A stretch of 64,000 nucleotides of DNA from Acidobacteriota bacterium (GCA_003225555.1 QIAM01000026.1:62001-126000); one strand, 5' to 3'; counted from the first letter of the stretch, positions 1-10,671 are shown. The notes: a model not told the origin generated them from the sequence alone. Translations and numbers: made by a program.

Positions 1-913
1 AAAGCGCCAGCTCCACCGCCAGATCAGCCGTCCGGTTGTGCTCGTCGATCACCGGATTCACTTCCACGATTTCAAAGCTCAGCATGCGCCCGTGATCGGC
101 AATGATCTCCATGGCGAGGTGAGCCTCGCGATAGGTTGCGCCTCCGCGCACCGGAGTACCGACCCCCGGCGCGTCCTCGGGATCAATCCAATCCATGTCC
201 AATGAAATGTGATAGCCCGCAGTACCGCGGCCAGCCATGCCTAGGGCCTCCTCCATTACAGTGCGCATGCCACGCTCGTCGATATCGCGCATGGTGAAGA
301 CGCCAATGCCCGCTTTCCGTACGTTTTCTTTCTCAATCGCATCGATGTCGCGCACTCCGACCAGCACACAATTCTCCGGCTTCACCTTGGGAGAGAAATC
401 AAAAATATTCGAGAGCTCCGCGGGACCCAGCCCCATCAGCGCCGCCAATGGCATCCCGTGCACGTTGCCGCTGGGCGAAGTCTCCGGCGTGTTGATGTCG
501 GTATGCGCGTCGATCCAGATCAGCCCGATCCGCTGGTTCTGCCGCCGGTAATACTCGGCAACACCAGCCACAGTTCCCGCCGCGACCGAGTGGTCACCCC
601 CCAGGGTCAAAGGAATCTTTTCCGCCTCGAGCGTCTTGATGACCAGCTCCGCATGCTTAGTACAGGTGGCAGTAATCTCCTTCAAATACTTCGCGTGAGT
701 GTCGCCTTCCTTTTTCTGCTCGGGGATCGCAACCGCCACATTGCCCCCGTCCTCGACCTCGTGCCCGAGCTCTTCGAGGCGCGCTTCAAGTCCAGCCACC
801 CGCACGGCCGACGGGCCCATGTCAACGCCGCGACGCGACTGGCCAAGGTCCAGGGGAACGCCAATCACACGGATCTTCTTCGGAATAATGTTGGTGGAAG
901 TTGTGATCGTCAT
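1..913 (-). CDS. Arginase (partial, runs off left edge)
   Basis: Reverse translation from ATG at 913 gives MTITTSTNIIPKKIRVIGVPLDLGQSRRGVDMGPSAVR...LGGDHSVAAGT...GLIWIDAHTDINTPETSPSGNVHGMPLA...SLDMDWIDPEDAPGVGTPVRGG, arginase family motifs; not in the ORF track because it is open at the edge. Confidence 0.93.
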   Translation of the reverse strand, partial: MTITTSTNIIPKKIRVIGVPLDLGQSRRGVDMGPSAVRVAGLEARLEELGHEVEDGGNVAVAIPEQKKEGDTHAKYLKEITATCTKHAELVIKTLEAEKIPLTLGGDHSVAAGTVAGVAEYYRRQNQRIGLIWIDAHTDINTPETSPSGNVHGMPLAALMGLGPAELSNIFDFSPKVKPENCVLVGVRDIDAIEKENVRKAGIGVFTMRDIDERGMRTVMEEALGMAGRGTAGYHISLDMDWIDPEDAPGVGTPVRGGATYREAHLAMEIIADHGRMLSFEIVEVNPVIDEHNRTADLAVELAL

Positions 914-930
914 AGAGATTTGCCATTGTG

Positions 931-1003
931 TAATTGGCCAATTGGAAAGGCGCATCGCCAGATTTCAATTGCGCAGTTACCCGATATCCCAATTACCTAA
1001 TTC
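931..1003. repeat. Degenerate ~7-bp array, inverted arms (AATTGG / CCAATT-type), between arginase and asnS
   Basis: TAATTGGCCAATTGG ... CAGTTACCCGATATCCCAATTACCTAATTCC. Confidence 0.55.
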
Positions 1004-2329
1004 CTACGGATACAGCCGGTACAACATCCTAGGAAACGGGATCGTCTCCCGCACATGCTCCAGCCCGCAGATCCAGGCCACGGCCCGCTCAATCCCCATC
1101 CCAAATCCGCCATGCGGCACGCTGCCATACTTCCGCAGGTCGAGATACCACTTGAAGGCCTCTTCCGGCAGCCCATGCTCGCGAATCCGCTGCACCAGCA
1201 GTTCGTGTGAAGCCATACGCTGCGAGCCGCCGATGATCTCACCGTAACCCTCAGGCGCAAGCACGTCGACGCACAACGCCAGTTCCGGGCGCTCCGGATC
1301 AGGCTCCATATAAAACGCCTTCACCTTGGCCGGATAACGATGCACCATCACCGGCTTGTCGAACTGCACCGACAGGTAAGTCTCATCCGGCGAGCCGAGA
1401 TCCCCGCCCCACTCGAATTTCGATTCCAGCGCGCCCTTCGCATGCCCTTCCTGCAGATTCTTAACAGCCTCGTCATAGCTGATCCGAGGGAACGGAGGAG
1501 TAATTTTCTCGAGCTTAGAAATGTCGCGTCCAATCGTTTGTAGATCAACCCGCCGCCGCTGCAGACAGCGCTTCACGATGAAGCTGATCAATCCCTCCGC
1601 CAGTTCCATGAGATCGTCAAGCTGTCCGTAAGCAACCTCGGGTTCGACCATCCAGAACTCGGTCAGATGCCGTCGCGTCTTCGACTTTTCCGCGCGAAAC
1701 GTCGGACCGAACGAGTACACCTTGCCCAACGCCATCGCCGTGGCCTCGATGTAGAGCTGGCCCGACTGTGTCAGATAGGCCTGGTCATCAAAATAGTCGA
1801 CTGGAAAAAGTGTAGTGGTGCCCTCACAAGCCGCCGGAGTAATAATCGGGGGATCGGTCAGGGTGAATCCGCGGTCGTCGAAGAAATCGCGCGCCGCCTT
1901 GATGATCTCCGCCCGCACCCGCAAAATCGCCGCCTGCCGCTGCGACCGCACCCACAGATGCCGGTGCTCCATCAGAAAGTCGGTGCCATGCTCTTTGGGC
2001 GTGATCGGATAAGGATCGGATTCAGCCACACGCTGGACGACCTCGACGTTCGCCACATCCAGCTCATAGCCGCCGGGAGCGCGCTTGTCGGCACGGACCT
2101 TGCCTTCGACGATCACGCTCGACTCCTGCGTCAATGTCTTAATTGCGTCGAATACTTCGGGGGGGACCACGTTCTTAGGCACGACTCCCTGGATCACGCC
2201 CGACCCGTCGCGAAACTGCGGAAACAGCAGCTTCCCGCTTTCGCGCAGGTTATAGAGCCAGCCGCGAATGGTAACGCTCTGGCCTTCATGTTTGCCGACT
2301 TCTGCAATGGTAGTTACAGGTGAGGACAT
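1004..2329 (-). CDS. asnS: Asparaginyl-tRNA synthetase
   Basis: OB-fold anticodon domain followed by class II aaRS core ([50 protein letters not shown]); start taken at [11 protein letters not shown]. Confidence 0.9.
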   Translation of the reverse strand: MSSPVTTIAEVGKHEGQSVTIRGWLYNLRESGKLLFPQFRDGSGVIQGVVPKNVVPPEVFDAIKTLTQESSVIVEGKVRADKRAPGGYELDVANVEVVQRVAESDPYPITPKEHGTDFLMEHRHLWVRSQRQAAILRVRAEIIKAARDFFDDRGFTLTDPPIITPAACEGTTTLFPVDYFDDQAYLTQSGQLYIEATAMALGKVYSFGPTFRAEKSKTRRHLTEFWMVEPEVAYGQLDDLMELAEGLISFIVKRCLQRRRVDLQTIGRDISKLEKITPPFPRISYDEAVKNLQEGHAKGALESKFEWGGDLGSPDETYLSVQFDKPVMVHRYPAKVKAFYMEPDPERPELALCVDVLAPEGYGEIIGGSQRMASHELLVQRIREHGLPEEAFKWYLDLRKYGSVPHGGFGMGIERAVAWICGLEHVRETIPFPRMLYRLYP

Positions 2330-2396
2330 AATCTCTTTAGCGGAGGCGACGTCAATGTAAGCCCGCAGGACAGCCACCGAGGCGGCGGCGCTACGG

Positions 2397-3222
2397 TTAC
2401 GCTGATTCCAACTTATCGAACGTTGTTCCCAGCTTTTCCAGCGTAGTTACCTTTTCGTCGTCTTCGAGTTCCAGGAGCAACGCCGGAGTGTGCGGGGCGG
2501 AACGCAGCAATTCCATCGCTTCTTTCCAGTCGATGGTTCCCGCTCCCGGCCACAGGTGTGAGTCTTTGTCCCGCTTGTTGTCGTGCACATGCGTCGACCG
2601 GATGTAATTTCGCAGGATCTCGAAAGCATCGCGTACCGAGCTCATGATGTGCGCGTGCCCAAAATCGAAGCACACCCCCACGTCGTCGAAATGCGCGCCT
2701 CGAATCATTTCGACCAGACGATCGGGCGTCGAAAGCTCGTTGGGGATGTTCTCGAGCAGAATGCGCACCCCTAGCGGCTTAGCGAAGGCCCGCAAGTGCT
2801 CGACTGAGGTCATCGCCGCCTCGAACTTCTTCTCATCGAAACTTTCGTTGGGAGTGCCCAGATGCTGTACCAGAAAACGAAACGGAATCTGCTCCGCGAT
2901 CTCCAGGGCACGCTTGATCTCATCCATCGCCTCAATGCGACCCGCACGGTCAGTCGAGGCAACGTTCACCGGAGGCGATCCCGCGCGTCCCCACTCATAG
3001 TCGGCATACAGAGGCGCGTGCACCGAGTTCAGCGGCACCCCACTCCCCCGGAACCACTCGGCAATTTCTTTAACGTGAGCCTTGCGGTTGGCATAGTCCA
3101 GATGCTGCCGCGCCGCGAAAATCTCGATCGCCTGCACACCACTGCGGACCAGTCCATCCAGGATCCCTGGGTGCAGCCGCTCCTTCACGTAGACATAGGT
3201 TGAAACCGCTCTCAGCATGCAT
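2397..3222 (-). CDS. Sugar phosphate isomerase/epimerase (xylose-isomerase-like TIM barrel)
   Basis: ORF 2397..3269; motifs [44 protein letters not shown]; start placed at [13 protein letters not shown] because the upstream extension lies in a repeat array. Confidence 0.82.
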
Positions 3223-3233
3223 GTCCTTAAGAA

Positions 3234-3322
3234 TTGTTGATTGATGATTGTTGATTCTTGATCAAACATTCAAGCCACACGCATTTGACCTTCAATCAAC
3301 AAGCAAAACCAACAATCAAGAA
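3234..3322. repeat. Heptamer array, inverted arms (TTGTTGA family)
   Basis: TTGTTGA|TTGATGA|TTGTTGA|TTCTTGA ... TTCAATC|AACAAGC|...|AACAATC|AAGAATG. Confidence 0.85.
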
Positions 3323-3328
3323 TGCTTT

Positions 3329-5089
3329 TCAGTATCCAACTGCTTTCCCACTGTTCCGGCCATCGCTCCCGCCCAGCCGCTCCCCGGTTTTCTCATCGAT
3401 CGCAACGCACTCCGCATCACTCCAGTAGGTCGCGACCTTCGCGCCATCATGCAACCCGATCTGCACGTTGTATCCCATCTGCTTCAACAAATTCACCGTA
3501 TCGGGAGAGAACGAGCGCTCGACGCTCACCACGTCCGGCAACCACTGGTTATGAAAACGAGGCGCATTGACCGCCTCCTGGATATTCATCCCGTAGTCCA
3601 CGACTCCCATCAACACGTTCGCCACGGTCGTAATGATCTTCGAGCTTCCCGGCGAGCCCAGCACGAGCACGGCTTTGCCGTTGTGAACGACAATAGTCGG
3701 CGTCATCGATGATAGCGGACGCTTCTCCCGCCCAATCGCGTTGGCCGCACCTTGAATCAGGCCATCGGCATTCGGTACGCCGGGCTTTGCCGAGAAGTCA
3801 TCCATTTCATCGTTCAGCAGGAATCCTAAGCCCTCGGCTGTGACCCGCGATCCAAACCAGTCGTTGATCGTGGTAGTCACTGCCACCGCGTTGCCCTCCG
3901 CGTCCACCACAGAGTAATGCGTCGTGTGCGGTGACTCGTGCCACTGGGGTTTCGGATGCGTCGCCGCATACTGTTCCAGTTGGCTGAAGATCGCCGGCCG
4001 CTTCAATTCCTTGCTCGGGCTCGCACGCGTCGGCTGAATCGACTCACGCCACGCCGTCGCGTATTTCTTGTCGATCAGTTGCGCCACCGGAATCTTCGAG
4101 AAATCCGGATCGCCCAGAAACTCCGCCCGATCGAAAAATGCCCGCCGGAAGGCCTCAACCGTGAAGTGAATGGACTGCGCCGACCGGTTCCCCAGTTTAC
4201 CCAGATCGTACCCTTCCAGAATATTCAGCGACTCAAGCAGCACCGTTCCCCCCGACGACGGCGGCGGCGCGCTGATGACTTCATACCCGCGATAGGTTCC
4301 TCGAACCGGCTCGCGTTCCTTCACCTCGTAATGCGCCAGATCGTCCGCGGTGATCAGCCCTCCGCCTTTTTGTAAGGCTGCGGCCACTTCCTTTGCCAAC
4401 GCACCATGATAGAAATCGTCTGGATTGTCCGCGATCCGCTCCAGCGTGCGCGCCAGGTCCGGCTGCCGGAAAACTTCTCCGGGCTTGTAGTAGTCACCAT
4501 TACGCTGAAACACCCGCCGCGACTCCGGAAACTTCGCCAGATACTCGTCGTCCTGCATGTCCCGGGCTTCTTCCCAAGTCAGCGCGTACCCTTCTCGCGC
4601 CAGCTTGATGGCCGGGGCCATCACCTGCTTAAGAGTCAACTTCCCGTGCTTCTGCTCGGCATACACCATGCCCGCAACCGATCCAGGCACGGCAATCGCT
4701 TTGTAGCCGTACTCGCTAGCCCCCGCGACCACATTGCCCTGCGGGTCCAGATACATATCGCGGGTTGCGGCCGCGGGAGCCTTTTCCCGGTAGTCGAGAA
4801 AATGTGTCTTGCCATCGGCCATCCGGATCAGCATGAATCCGCCGCCACCCAAATTTCCCGCGGGCGGATGCACCACCGCCAGCGCAAACCCGGTGGCCAC
4901 GGCCGCGTCAACCGCATTGCCCCCAGCCTGCATTGCCTCGACCCCGGCTCGTGAGGCCAGTTCATGAACGCTCACAACAATGGCATGCTGGGCGTGTAGG
5001 GGACTGATTGAGCCCCTGGCGGGACCCGCCGTACACAGCCCCAGAGCCGCCATCAGCAGCAAAATCAATAATTTATGCCGGGATCGCAT
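3329..5089 (-). CDS. ggt: Gamma-glutamyltransferase
   Basis: 586 aa with signal peptide; TTHYSVVDAEGNAVAVTTTINDWFGS and LSSMTPTIV motifs typical of GGT. Confidence 0.93.
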   Translation of the reverse strand: MRSRHKLLILLLMAALGLCTAGPARGSISPLHAQHAIVVSVHELASRAGVEAMQAGGNAVDAAVATGFALAVVHPPAGNLGGGGFMLIRMADGKTHFLDYREKAPAAATRDMYLDPQGNVVAGASEYGYKAIAVPGSVAGMVYAEQKHGKLTLKQVMAPAIKLAREGYALTWEEARDMQDDEYLAKFPESRRVFQRNGDYYKPGEVFRQPDLARTLERIADNPDDFYHGALAKEVAAALQKGGGLITADDLAHYEVKEREPVRGTYRGYEVISAPPPSSGGTVLLESLNILEGYDLGKLGNRSAQSIHFTVEAFRRAFFDRAEFLGDPDFSKIPVAQLIDKKYATAWRESIQPTRASPSKELKRPAIFSQLEQYAATHPKPQWHESPHTTHYSVVDAEGNAVAVTTTINDWFGSRVTAEGLGFLLNDEMDDFSAKPGVPNADGLIQGAANAIGREKRPLSSMTPTIVVHNGKAVLVLGSPGSSKIITTVANVLMGVVDYGMNIQEAVNAPRFHNQWLPDVVSVERSFSPDTVNLLKQMGYNVQIGLHDGAKVATYWSDAECVAIDEKTGERLGGSDGRNSGKAVGY

Positions 5090-5189
5090 TTAGAGTAGAA
5101 GACGGTCCGGAATTGGGGGCGACTCTTGAGGCTAGCCGACCGCCACGAAGAGAGTCAAATCCAGCGGATGGCTCGACATGAACTTTCTA

Positions 5190-5585
5190 TTACTTCAGTT
5201 CACTAGCTCCTTGCTCCGAAGCCAGCCACGCTTCTGCCGCTTCGAAGTCTCTGAAAACCCGAGTCTCCCGAAAATACTGACCGGTAGCGACCTCGAACAC
5301 TCGCATCATGCCGAACATGGCATCGCGGGTGGCCACGATGGCGCAAACCCCGAATTGAACCTTTTTTCGGATGCCGTCGAGCTCTGCGCTGACGGCTCGC
5401 AACTGGCGGCTTTCCGGCAGAGCGTCTGCTTCACTGACGTCTAAGAGGACGTTAAGGTGCCCGGTGCAGGCCGGATCATCCTTCAGCGTTCGAAAGTGGC
5501 CAATCACGTCCGCGAAGGTCAGCGGAGTGGTGCACGTGGTGCGAATTACTCTTCTGCTGGCGTCGATGACGTAGGTTACTGGCAT
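5190..5585 (-). CDS. Hypothetical protein, STAS/SpoIIAA-like fold suspected
   Basis: 131 aa ORF with good coding character; weak similarity by eye. Confidence 0.55.
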   Translation of the reverse strand: MPVTYVIDASRRVIRTTCTTPLTFADVIGHFRTLKDDPACTGHLNVLLDVSEADALPESRQLRAVSAELDGIRKKVQFGVCAIVATRDAMFGMMRVFEVATGQYFRETRVFRDFEAAEAWLASEQGASELK

Positions 5586-5626
5586 GGTCCGACTCCATCG
5601 AGAAGGCTAACATGCAGACGAAGGAG

Positions 5627-6049
5627 TTATCGTTTTCTCGCACGAGTCTTGCGCCGGATTGCTCCTTTTCTACTAATCTTTTTCCTGGAATTCGACTTCT
5701 GAGCCTTCTTCTTCGGGACCTTAGCAGCCACCATGTTGTACGACTGCCGGATCAAATCCTCCAACTCGTCGTTGGGTAACGCGTGGAGCCGATCAAGCAT
5801 CACCCACTTGTACCGTCCAACGTACGGCGCGGGACGAATGTCCTCACGCTCGATCAATTCGGCAAAGGTTTCCGGCGTGCACTTGAAGCACAGCCGTAGT
5901 CTGTCCAGGCTGACGATCACAAAGATTTTCCCTCTCACCTTGAAGCAGAGGTCTTCCTCCCACTGCAAGTTCTCCGTCGCCCGCGGGAACGACATGCAGT
6001 AAGCGCGAATGGAATCCACATCCATGGTGACCAATTTAGCGCCGAGCAC
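5627..6049 (-). CDS. MmcQ/YjbR family protein
   Basis: RAYCMSFPRATENLQWEEDLCFKVRGKIFVIVSLD...PAPYVGRYKWVMLDRLHALPNDELEDLIRQSYNMVAAKVPK. Confidence 0.8.
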   Translation of the reverse strand: MLGAKLVTMDVDSIRAYCMSFPRATENLQWEEDLCFKVRGKIFVIVSLDRLRLCFKCTPETFAELIEREDIRPAPYVGRYKWVMLDRLHALPNDELEDLIRQSYNMVAAKVPKKKAQKSNSRKKISRKGAIRRKTRARKR

Positions 6050-6131
6050 GCCGGGAACGCAGAGAAAACGACCGCCTGGCCTTGGACCCTCGAGCTGGCT
6101 GTCCCTCGGCGTGCTCGGCGCTCTCGGCGGT
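6039..6131. repeat. Nonamer array, inverted arms (CTCGGCGTG family)
   Basis: GCGCCGAGCACGCCGGGAACGCAGAG ... CTCGGCGTG|CTCGGCGCT|CTCGGCGGT, abutting the GNAT stop codon. Confidence 0.75.
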
Positions 6132-6952
6132 TAATTGCCTTCCAGCTTCTTGAGCACCGTGACTTTGCTGTACGCCACCCGAAAGCCCAGCCGCTCACAA
6201 TTCCGCTGCGAGGTAGTGCCGCCTTGGGTCACGATCACTGCGTATTCGCATCCGGCCGCCGCGGCAGACGCTAGACGCGCTCGCAGCAGCGCCGTCTGCA
6301 GGCCGCGCCCACGAAACTCGGACAGCGTTCCAGCTCCGCACACTGCGAAGATCCGGTGCTCCGGAATGACAAGACCCGCGCCGCAAGCCACTATTTTGCC
6401 TTCGATGCTGGCAGTGAAAGTCACAGCCCCATCCATCTGGTACAGAGGCGTAAGCAATCCAGCAAAGGCTTCGGGAGCGCCGTCGGGAAAGAACGCCCGC
6501 TCCACGATGGCGGACGTCGCCTCGGCCTGCTCGCGAAGACCACGCCGAATCTCGCATCCGTCCGGAGCAGGAGAAAACTCCTCCGTGGGATCCAGTTTCC
6601 GGTAGAGCACATTGTTCAGCTCGGCGATGCCGTAACCGCGCTCCTTGAACATCTCGAACACGGCAGCATCATGCAGCGGACATAAATCGACTTGAGACGG
6701 AGCCCGGTGCGAGCGGTAGAACTGCTCGACCCGGTCCAGATCCTGCGCGGTGAATGGCCGGTCCAGCCCCATGCCAGTTGCTCTTCCGATCGGCGACTCC
6801 AGCCCCGCGAAGATCATGTGCCCGCCACAGAACTCTTCCTCGGCGGCACCGATTCCCGGCCGCGTCTTCTGGAACACCCGCGCGTAGAACACCTGCGGCA
6901 TCTCTTCCCCCGACTCAAATCGGCGAGCCAATGCCTTATCGACAAATTGCAT
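6131..6952 (-). CDS. GNAT family N-acetyltransferase
   Basis: [65 protein letters not shown]; start taken at MQFVDKALA. Confidence 0.82.
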   Translation of the reverse strand: MQFVDKALARRFESGEEMPQVFYARVFQKTRPGIGAAEEEFCGGHMIFAGLESPIGRATGMGLDRPFTAQDLDRVEQFYRSHRAPSQVDLCPLHDAAVFEMFKERGYGIAELNNVLYRKLDPTEEFSPAPDGCEIRRGLREQAEATSAIVERAFFPDGAPEAFAGLLTPLYQMDGAVTFTASIEGKIVACGAGLVIPEHRIFAVCGAGTLSEFRGRGLQTALLRARLASAAAAGCEYAVIVTQGGTTSQRNCERLGFRVAYSKVTVLKKLEGN

Positions 6953-7244
6953 GTGAGAAGTCCTTTCTGTTTGAAGACTGCAATAAGGCGGGATGAGAGA
7001 CACACCTCATTATGCACGTCGTTAGGGCTGCAATGACTGCGCACGAAATATGCATTACCGTCGTCTCATACCGAGGGGCGTTCATGTGCACCTTGAGGTG
7101 CTTCTGTACGAAAGCGAACAAACTAATGGGCTAAGCGAGTGCATCGCATCCGCAAGCGAATACGGCGTGGTAAACGACAAACGCCGCACAGCGAGACTTG
7201 CATCAAAATAATCGGCTAACCTTCCCCTCCGCTACAATGTCTCC

Positions 7245-8342
7245 GTGACAGTGACGAAACCATTCCGCCTGACGGAGTCGGTAAAAGCTGCGGGTTGAGC
7301 GTCCAAGCTGAGTCCAGCGGCGCTGGACACGGTGCTTGGGAAATTAGCCCGGCAGCATGACCCCAACGTTCTGGTCGGCTTCGACTACGCCGACGACGCC
7401 GGCGTGTATCAAATCGCGCCCGACCAGGCGCTGGTTCAGACCGTGGATTTCTTCACGCCGATCGTGGACGATCCCTACACCTTCGGGCAGATTGCGGCCA
7501 CGAATTCGCTCAGCGACGTCTATGCCATGGGCGGCAAGCCGCTCACCGCGCTGGCTCTGGTCTGCTTCCCGGAGAAAGCGGATCTCGAAATTCTCCAGCA
7601 GATCCTTGCGGGCGGGCTCTCAAAAATGGTCGAAGCCGGATGCACCGTGATCGGCGGGCATAGCATCCGCGATGAAGAGACGAAGTTCGGATACTCGGTA
7701 ACCGGCCTCATTCATCCCAGAAGGATCCTCGCCAACCGGGGCGCCAAGCCGGGAGATTCGCTTGTTCTCACCAAGGCTCTTGGTACTGGAGTGATTTCCA
7801 CGGCGATCAAGAAAGGCAAAGCTGAGCCGGCGTGGATTGACTCCGCCGTGCGCTCGATGACAACGCTGAACAAAACGGCTGCCGAAGTCATTACCAAGGA
7901 ACAGGTGGGGACAGCCGTCCCCGGCCGTCCCGCCGAGCACAGCTCGGCTTTCACCGTTCACGCCATGACCGATGTAACCGGTTTCGGCTTGATCGGCCAT
8001 ACACGAGAGATGGCGATAGCGTCCGACGTGTCCGTCGAACTCCATGCCACTCGAATTCCGCTTCTCGACGGGGCGCTCGAGTGCGTCCGTGCCGGATACA
8101 TTCCTGGAGGGCTCAACAATAACCGCGACTTTGCGGACTGCGCCGTCGACTACGAAGCCGGAATCCCGGAGGACGTCCGGGCTCTGCTGTTTGATTCTCA
8201 GACCGCAGGCGGGCTGCTGATGGCGGTCGCATCCAACGACGCTGCTGAGCTCATGCGATCTCTAGCTGCCGCTGACGTGCCTGCGGTCGAGGTCGGCAGG
8301 GTCGTGCCCCGGACCAAGCCCTTGATCAGAGTCACGCGCTAA
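7245..8342 (+). CDS. selD: Selenide, water dikinase; selenoprotein with in-frame TGA (Sec) at 7296-7298
   Basis: Reading through TGA from GTG 7245/7251: (V)TVTKPFRLTESVKAAG-U-ASKLSPAALDTVLGKLARQHDPNVLVGFDYADDAGVYQI...; Sec sits at the SelD active-site Cys/Sec position, before the conserved K. Confidence 0.92.
7296..7339 (+). promoter_or_regulatory. Bacterial SECIS-like stem-loop directly 3' of the UGA
   Basis: CCAAGC(7303-7308)/GCTTGG(7334-7339) outer stem, GTCCAGC(7312-7318)/GCTGGAC(7322-7328) inner stem, loop GGC about 21 nt after UGA. Confidence 0.8.
7903..7950 (+). repeat. Two-hairpin palindromic element, in frame inside selD
   Basis: AGGTGGGGACAGCCGTCCCCGGCCGTCCCGCCGAGCACAGCTCGGC. Confidence 0.8.
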
Positions 8343-8851
8343 TCTTCGCGAATCAGTTCCCAGATTCGCGCCAGATGATGATCGTCGTGCTCGGCCACAA
8401 AGTACAAATGATCTACGAGCCTCATCGGCTGCTTCAATCGAGGATGCAGCCTGGTGCTGCCAAACGGCGCGGAATCGAGTTGCTCCACTCGACTCACCAG
8501 CTGCAATCTCGCCTTCCGGAATTCGGCTAGAATCTCCGCGACGGGGCGGTCATTATGACGAGCCTCGTGCGTCTTGCGGTTGCTCAGATCCGCAACCGTG
8601 AGTTCGGTCTTGTTCGACGCGTAATCGTCAACGCGTGCCGTCCAGAGGAACTCGAGATCCAGTAAATGCCCGGCATGTTCCTGAATCGACCACTTGTCTC
8701 CCCGTTTTCTAACCAGCACTTGGCCGGGAATCTGCAGGAGTTCTTCCAGGCGAGCAGGAGTCCCCCGCAAACGCGCGCACAGATTCGGATGCAGTTCTAT
8801 GGGGAAGGAGAAGTCAAACTTTCGTTCAAACCAGCGTGGGACTCGATCCAT
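8339..8851 (-). CDS. DinB family protein
   Basis: KWSIQEHAGHLLDLEFLWTARVDDY...LVDHLYFVAEHDDHHLARIWEL His motifs. Confidence 0.8.
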   Translation of the reverse strand: MDRVPRWFERKFDFSFPIELHPNLCARLRGTPARLEELLQIPGQVLVRKRGDKWSIQEHAGHLLDLEFLWTARVDDYASNKTELTVADLSNRKTHEARHNDRPVAEILAEFRKARLQLVSRVEQLDSAPFGSTRLHPRLKQPMRLVDHLYFVAEHDDHHLARIWELIRED

Positions 8852-9005
8852 TCCGCATTACCCAGAAAACAAGATGTCGAGTCTACGCAGGATGATTCAC
8901 GAATTCGGCAGCTTGGACGACACCTCGCGCATCTCTATACCATGTGCGCCGGGTGCTGCTCGTGGCCGTCACGGCGCAAACTTCATCCGAGTCTAAGGAG
9001 CAATC

Positions 9006-9995
9006 ATGCAATTTCGCCAACTAGGACGTACCGGCCCCAAAGTCTCAGCCCTCGGATTAGGCTGCATGGGAATGTCAGAGTTTTATGGTGGACGCGACGA
9101 CAACGAGTCCGTCGCCACCATCCACCACGCTCTGGAGCTGGGCGTCACCTTTCTCGATACCGCCGACATCTACGGACCCTACACGAACGAAGAACTCGTG
9201 GGCCGCGCCATTAAGGGCAAGCGGGACAAAGTTGTTCTGGCCACGAAATTCGGCATCGTGCGCGACCCTAACAATCCGATGGTTCGCGCCGTGAACGGCA
9301 AGCCCGACTATGTGCGCAACTCCTGTGAGGGTAGCCTTCGTCGCCTCGGCGTTGAGCCCATCGACCTCTACTACCAGCACCGCGTCGATCCCAACACACC
9401 AATTGAAGAAACCGTTGGGGCGATGGCGCAGCTCGTGAAAGAAGGCAAGGTGCGCTATCTGGGCCTGTCCGAGGCCTCGCCGCAAACTCTGCGGCGAGCG
9501 GTGAAAATTCATCCCATCACCGCACTACAGACTGAGTATTCGCTTTGGAGCCGCGATCCTGAAGATGAAATCCTGCCGACATGCCGGGAACTTGGCGTCG
9601 CCTTTGTCGCCTACAGCCCGCTCGGACGCGGCTTTCTCACCGGCCAGTTTCAGCGCTTCGAAGATCTTCCGGCAGACGACTACCGCCGCAACACCCCGCG
9701 CTTTCAGGGAGAGAACTTCCAGAAAAATCTTGACCTCGTCCATCGCGTGGAAGCGATCGCCGAAGAAAAACGCTGCAAGCCGTCACAACTCTCGCTCGCC
9801 TGGGTGCTGGCGCAAGGCGACGACATCGTCCCCATTCCAGGCACCAAGCGCCGCAAATATCTAGAGGAGAACCTGGGCGCGTTGGACGTCAAGCTCAGTC
9901 CTGAAGAGCTGCAACGGATCGAGGAAGTCTTCCCCACAGGCGCTGCCGCGGGAACCCGTTATCCCGAGCATATGATGAAAGTGGTGAACGGCTAG
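9006..9995 (+). CDS. Aldo/keto reductase
   Basis: [26 protein letters not shown]...[35 protein letters not shown]...[16 protein letters not shown]. Confidence 0.95.
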   Translation: MQFRQLGRTGPKVSALGLGCMGMSEFYGGRDDNESVATIHHALELGVTFLDTADIYGPYTNEELVGRAIKGKRDKVVLATKFGIVRDPNNPMVRAVNGKPDYVRNSCEGSLRRLGVEPIDLYYQHRVDPNTPIEETVGAMAQLVKEGKVRYLGLSEASPQTLRRAVKIHPITALQTEYSLWSRDPEDEILPTCRELGVAFVAYSPLGRGFLTGQFQRFEDLPADDYRRNTPRFQGENFQKNLDLVHRVEAIAEEKRCKPSQLSLAWVLAQGDDIVPIPGTKRRKYLEENLGALDVKLSPEELQRIEEVFPTGAAAGTRYPEHMMKVVNG

Positions 9996-10161
9996 AGACA
10001 CCCACGCAACGTTCATCCCTGGAATCAATAGTTTGCGAGCCTGTTGTCCGAAGGACACTGGCCCGAAGGTATCTGTCCGCATCACCTACCCGAAGCTACC
10101 CTCTCTGGAGTCCACGAAGCGCCAGCTTCCCCCGCGGACGAACCCATATCCAGGAGTTCCT

Positions 10162-10617
10162 ATGGCAAGCGCAGGCTCGGCTCCGGCAACACTCGACAAT
10201 CGGGAGGCGGTGGTGCAGGCAGCCACCCTCGCACGCGTGCACGTTAGCGCGCGCTGGTTTTATTGGATCGCAGCTCTTTCACTGGTCAACTCAGCCGTGG
10301 TGATCTTCGGCGGACAATTTCACTTTGTGGTCGGACTCGGCGTCACCAGCGTGGTCGACGCGGTGGCCAAGCAATTGGGAAGCGCGGGGATCGTGCTCGA
10401 CTTGATCATCAACAGCGTCGTGGCCGGCGTGTTCTGCTTGTTCGGCTACTGTGCCAGTAAGTCCCAGAAGTGGGCGTTCCTTGTCGGGATGGCGTTGTAC
10501 GCGCTCGATGGCCTGCTTCTGCTGATGGCACAGGACTATCTGAGCGTTGCGTTTCACGCCTATGCGCTCTACTGTATCTATCGCGGGCTCGCCGCTCAAG
10601 CTGCTGCACAAGCGTAA
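10162..10617 (+). CDS. Hypothetical membrane protein
   Basis: ORF 10033..10617, internal ATG at 10162 (MASAGSAPATLDNREAVVQ); 4 hydrophobic segments. Confidence 0.65.
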   Translation: MASAGSAPATLDNREAVVQAATLARVHVSARWFYWIAALSLVNSAVVIFGGQFHFVVGLGVTSVVDAVAKQLGSAGIVLDLIINSVVAGVFCLFGYCASKSQKWAFLVGMALYALDGLLLLMAQDYLSVAFHAYALYCIYRGLAAQAAAQA

Positions 10618-10648
10618 GCCAGATAACCACTGCGAAACACAAAAATCA

Positions 10649-10671
10649 AGGGCGGCCTTAAAAGCCGCCCT
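10649..10671 (-). terminator. Rho-independent terminator candidate 3' of ftsH
   Basis: AGGGCGGC-CTTAAAA-GCCGCCCT, followed on the minus strand by TTGATTTTTGTG. Confidence 0.65.

Noticed and set aside
699-1247. Long antisense/shadow ORFs (e.g. 699..1247 +, 1667..2323 +, 17653..18612 +, 32545..33507 +, 59435..60262 +)
   Set aside because: Opposite strand carries clearly conserved genes; shadows are Arg/Ser/Pro-rich GC artefacts without recognisable motifs
3223-3269. N-terminal extension [17 protein letters not shown] of the epimerase
   Set aside because: Encoded by the TTGTTGA array; [13 protein letters not shown] is the natural start
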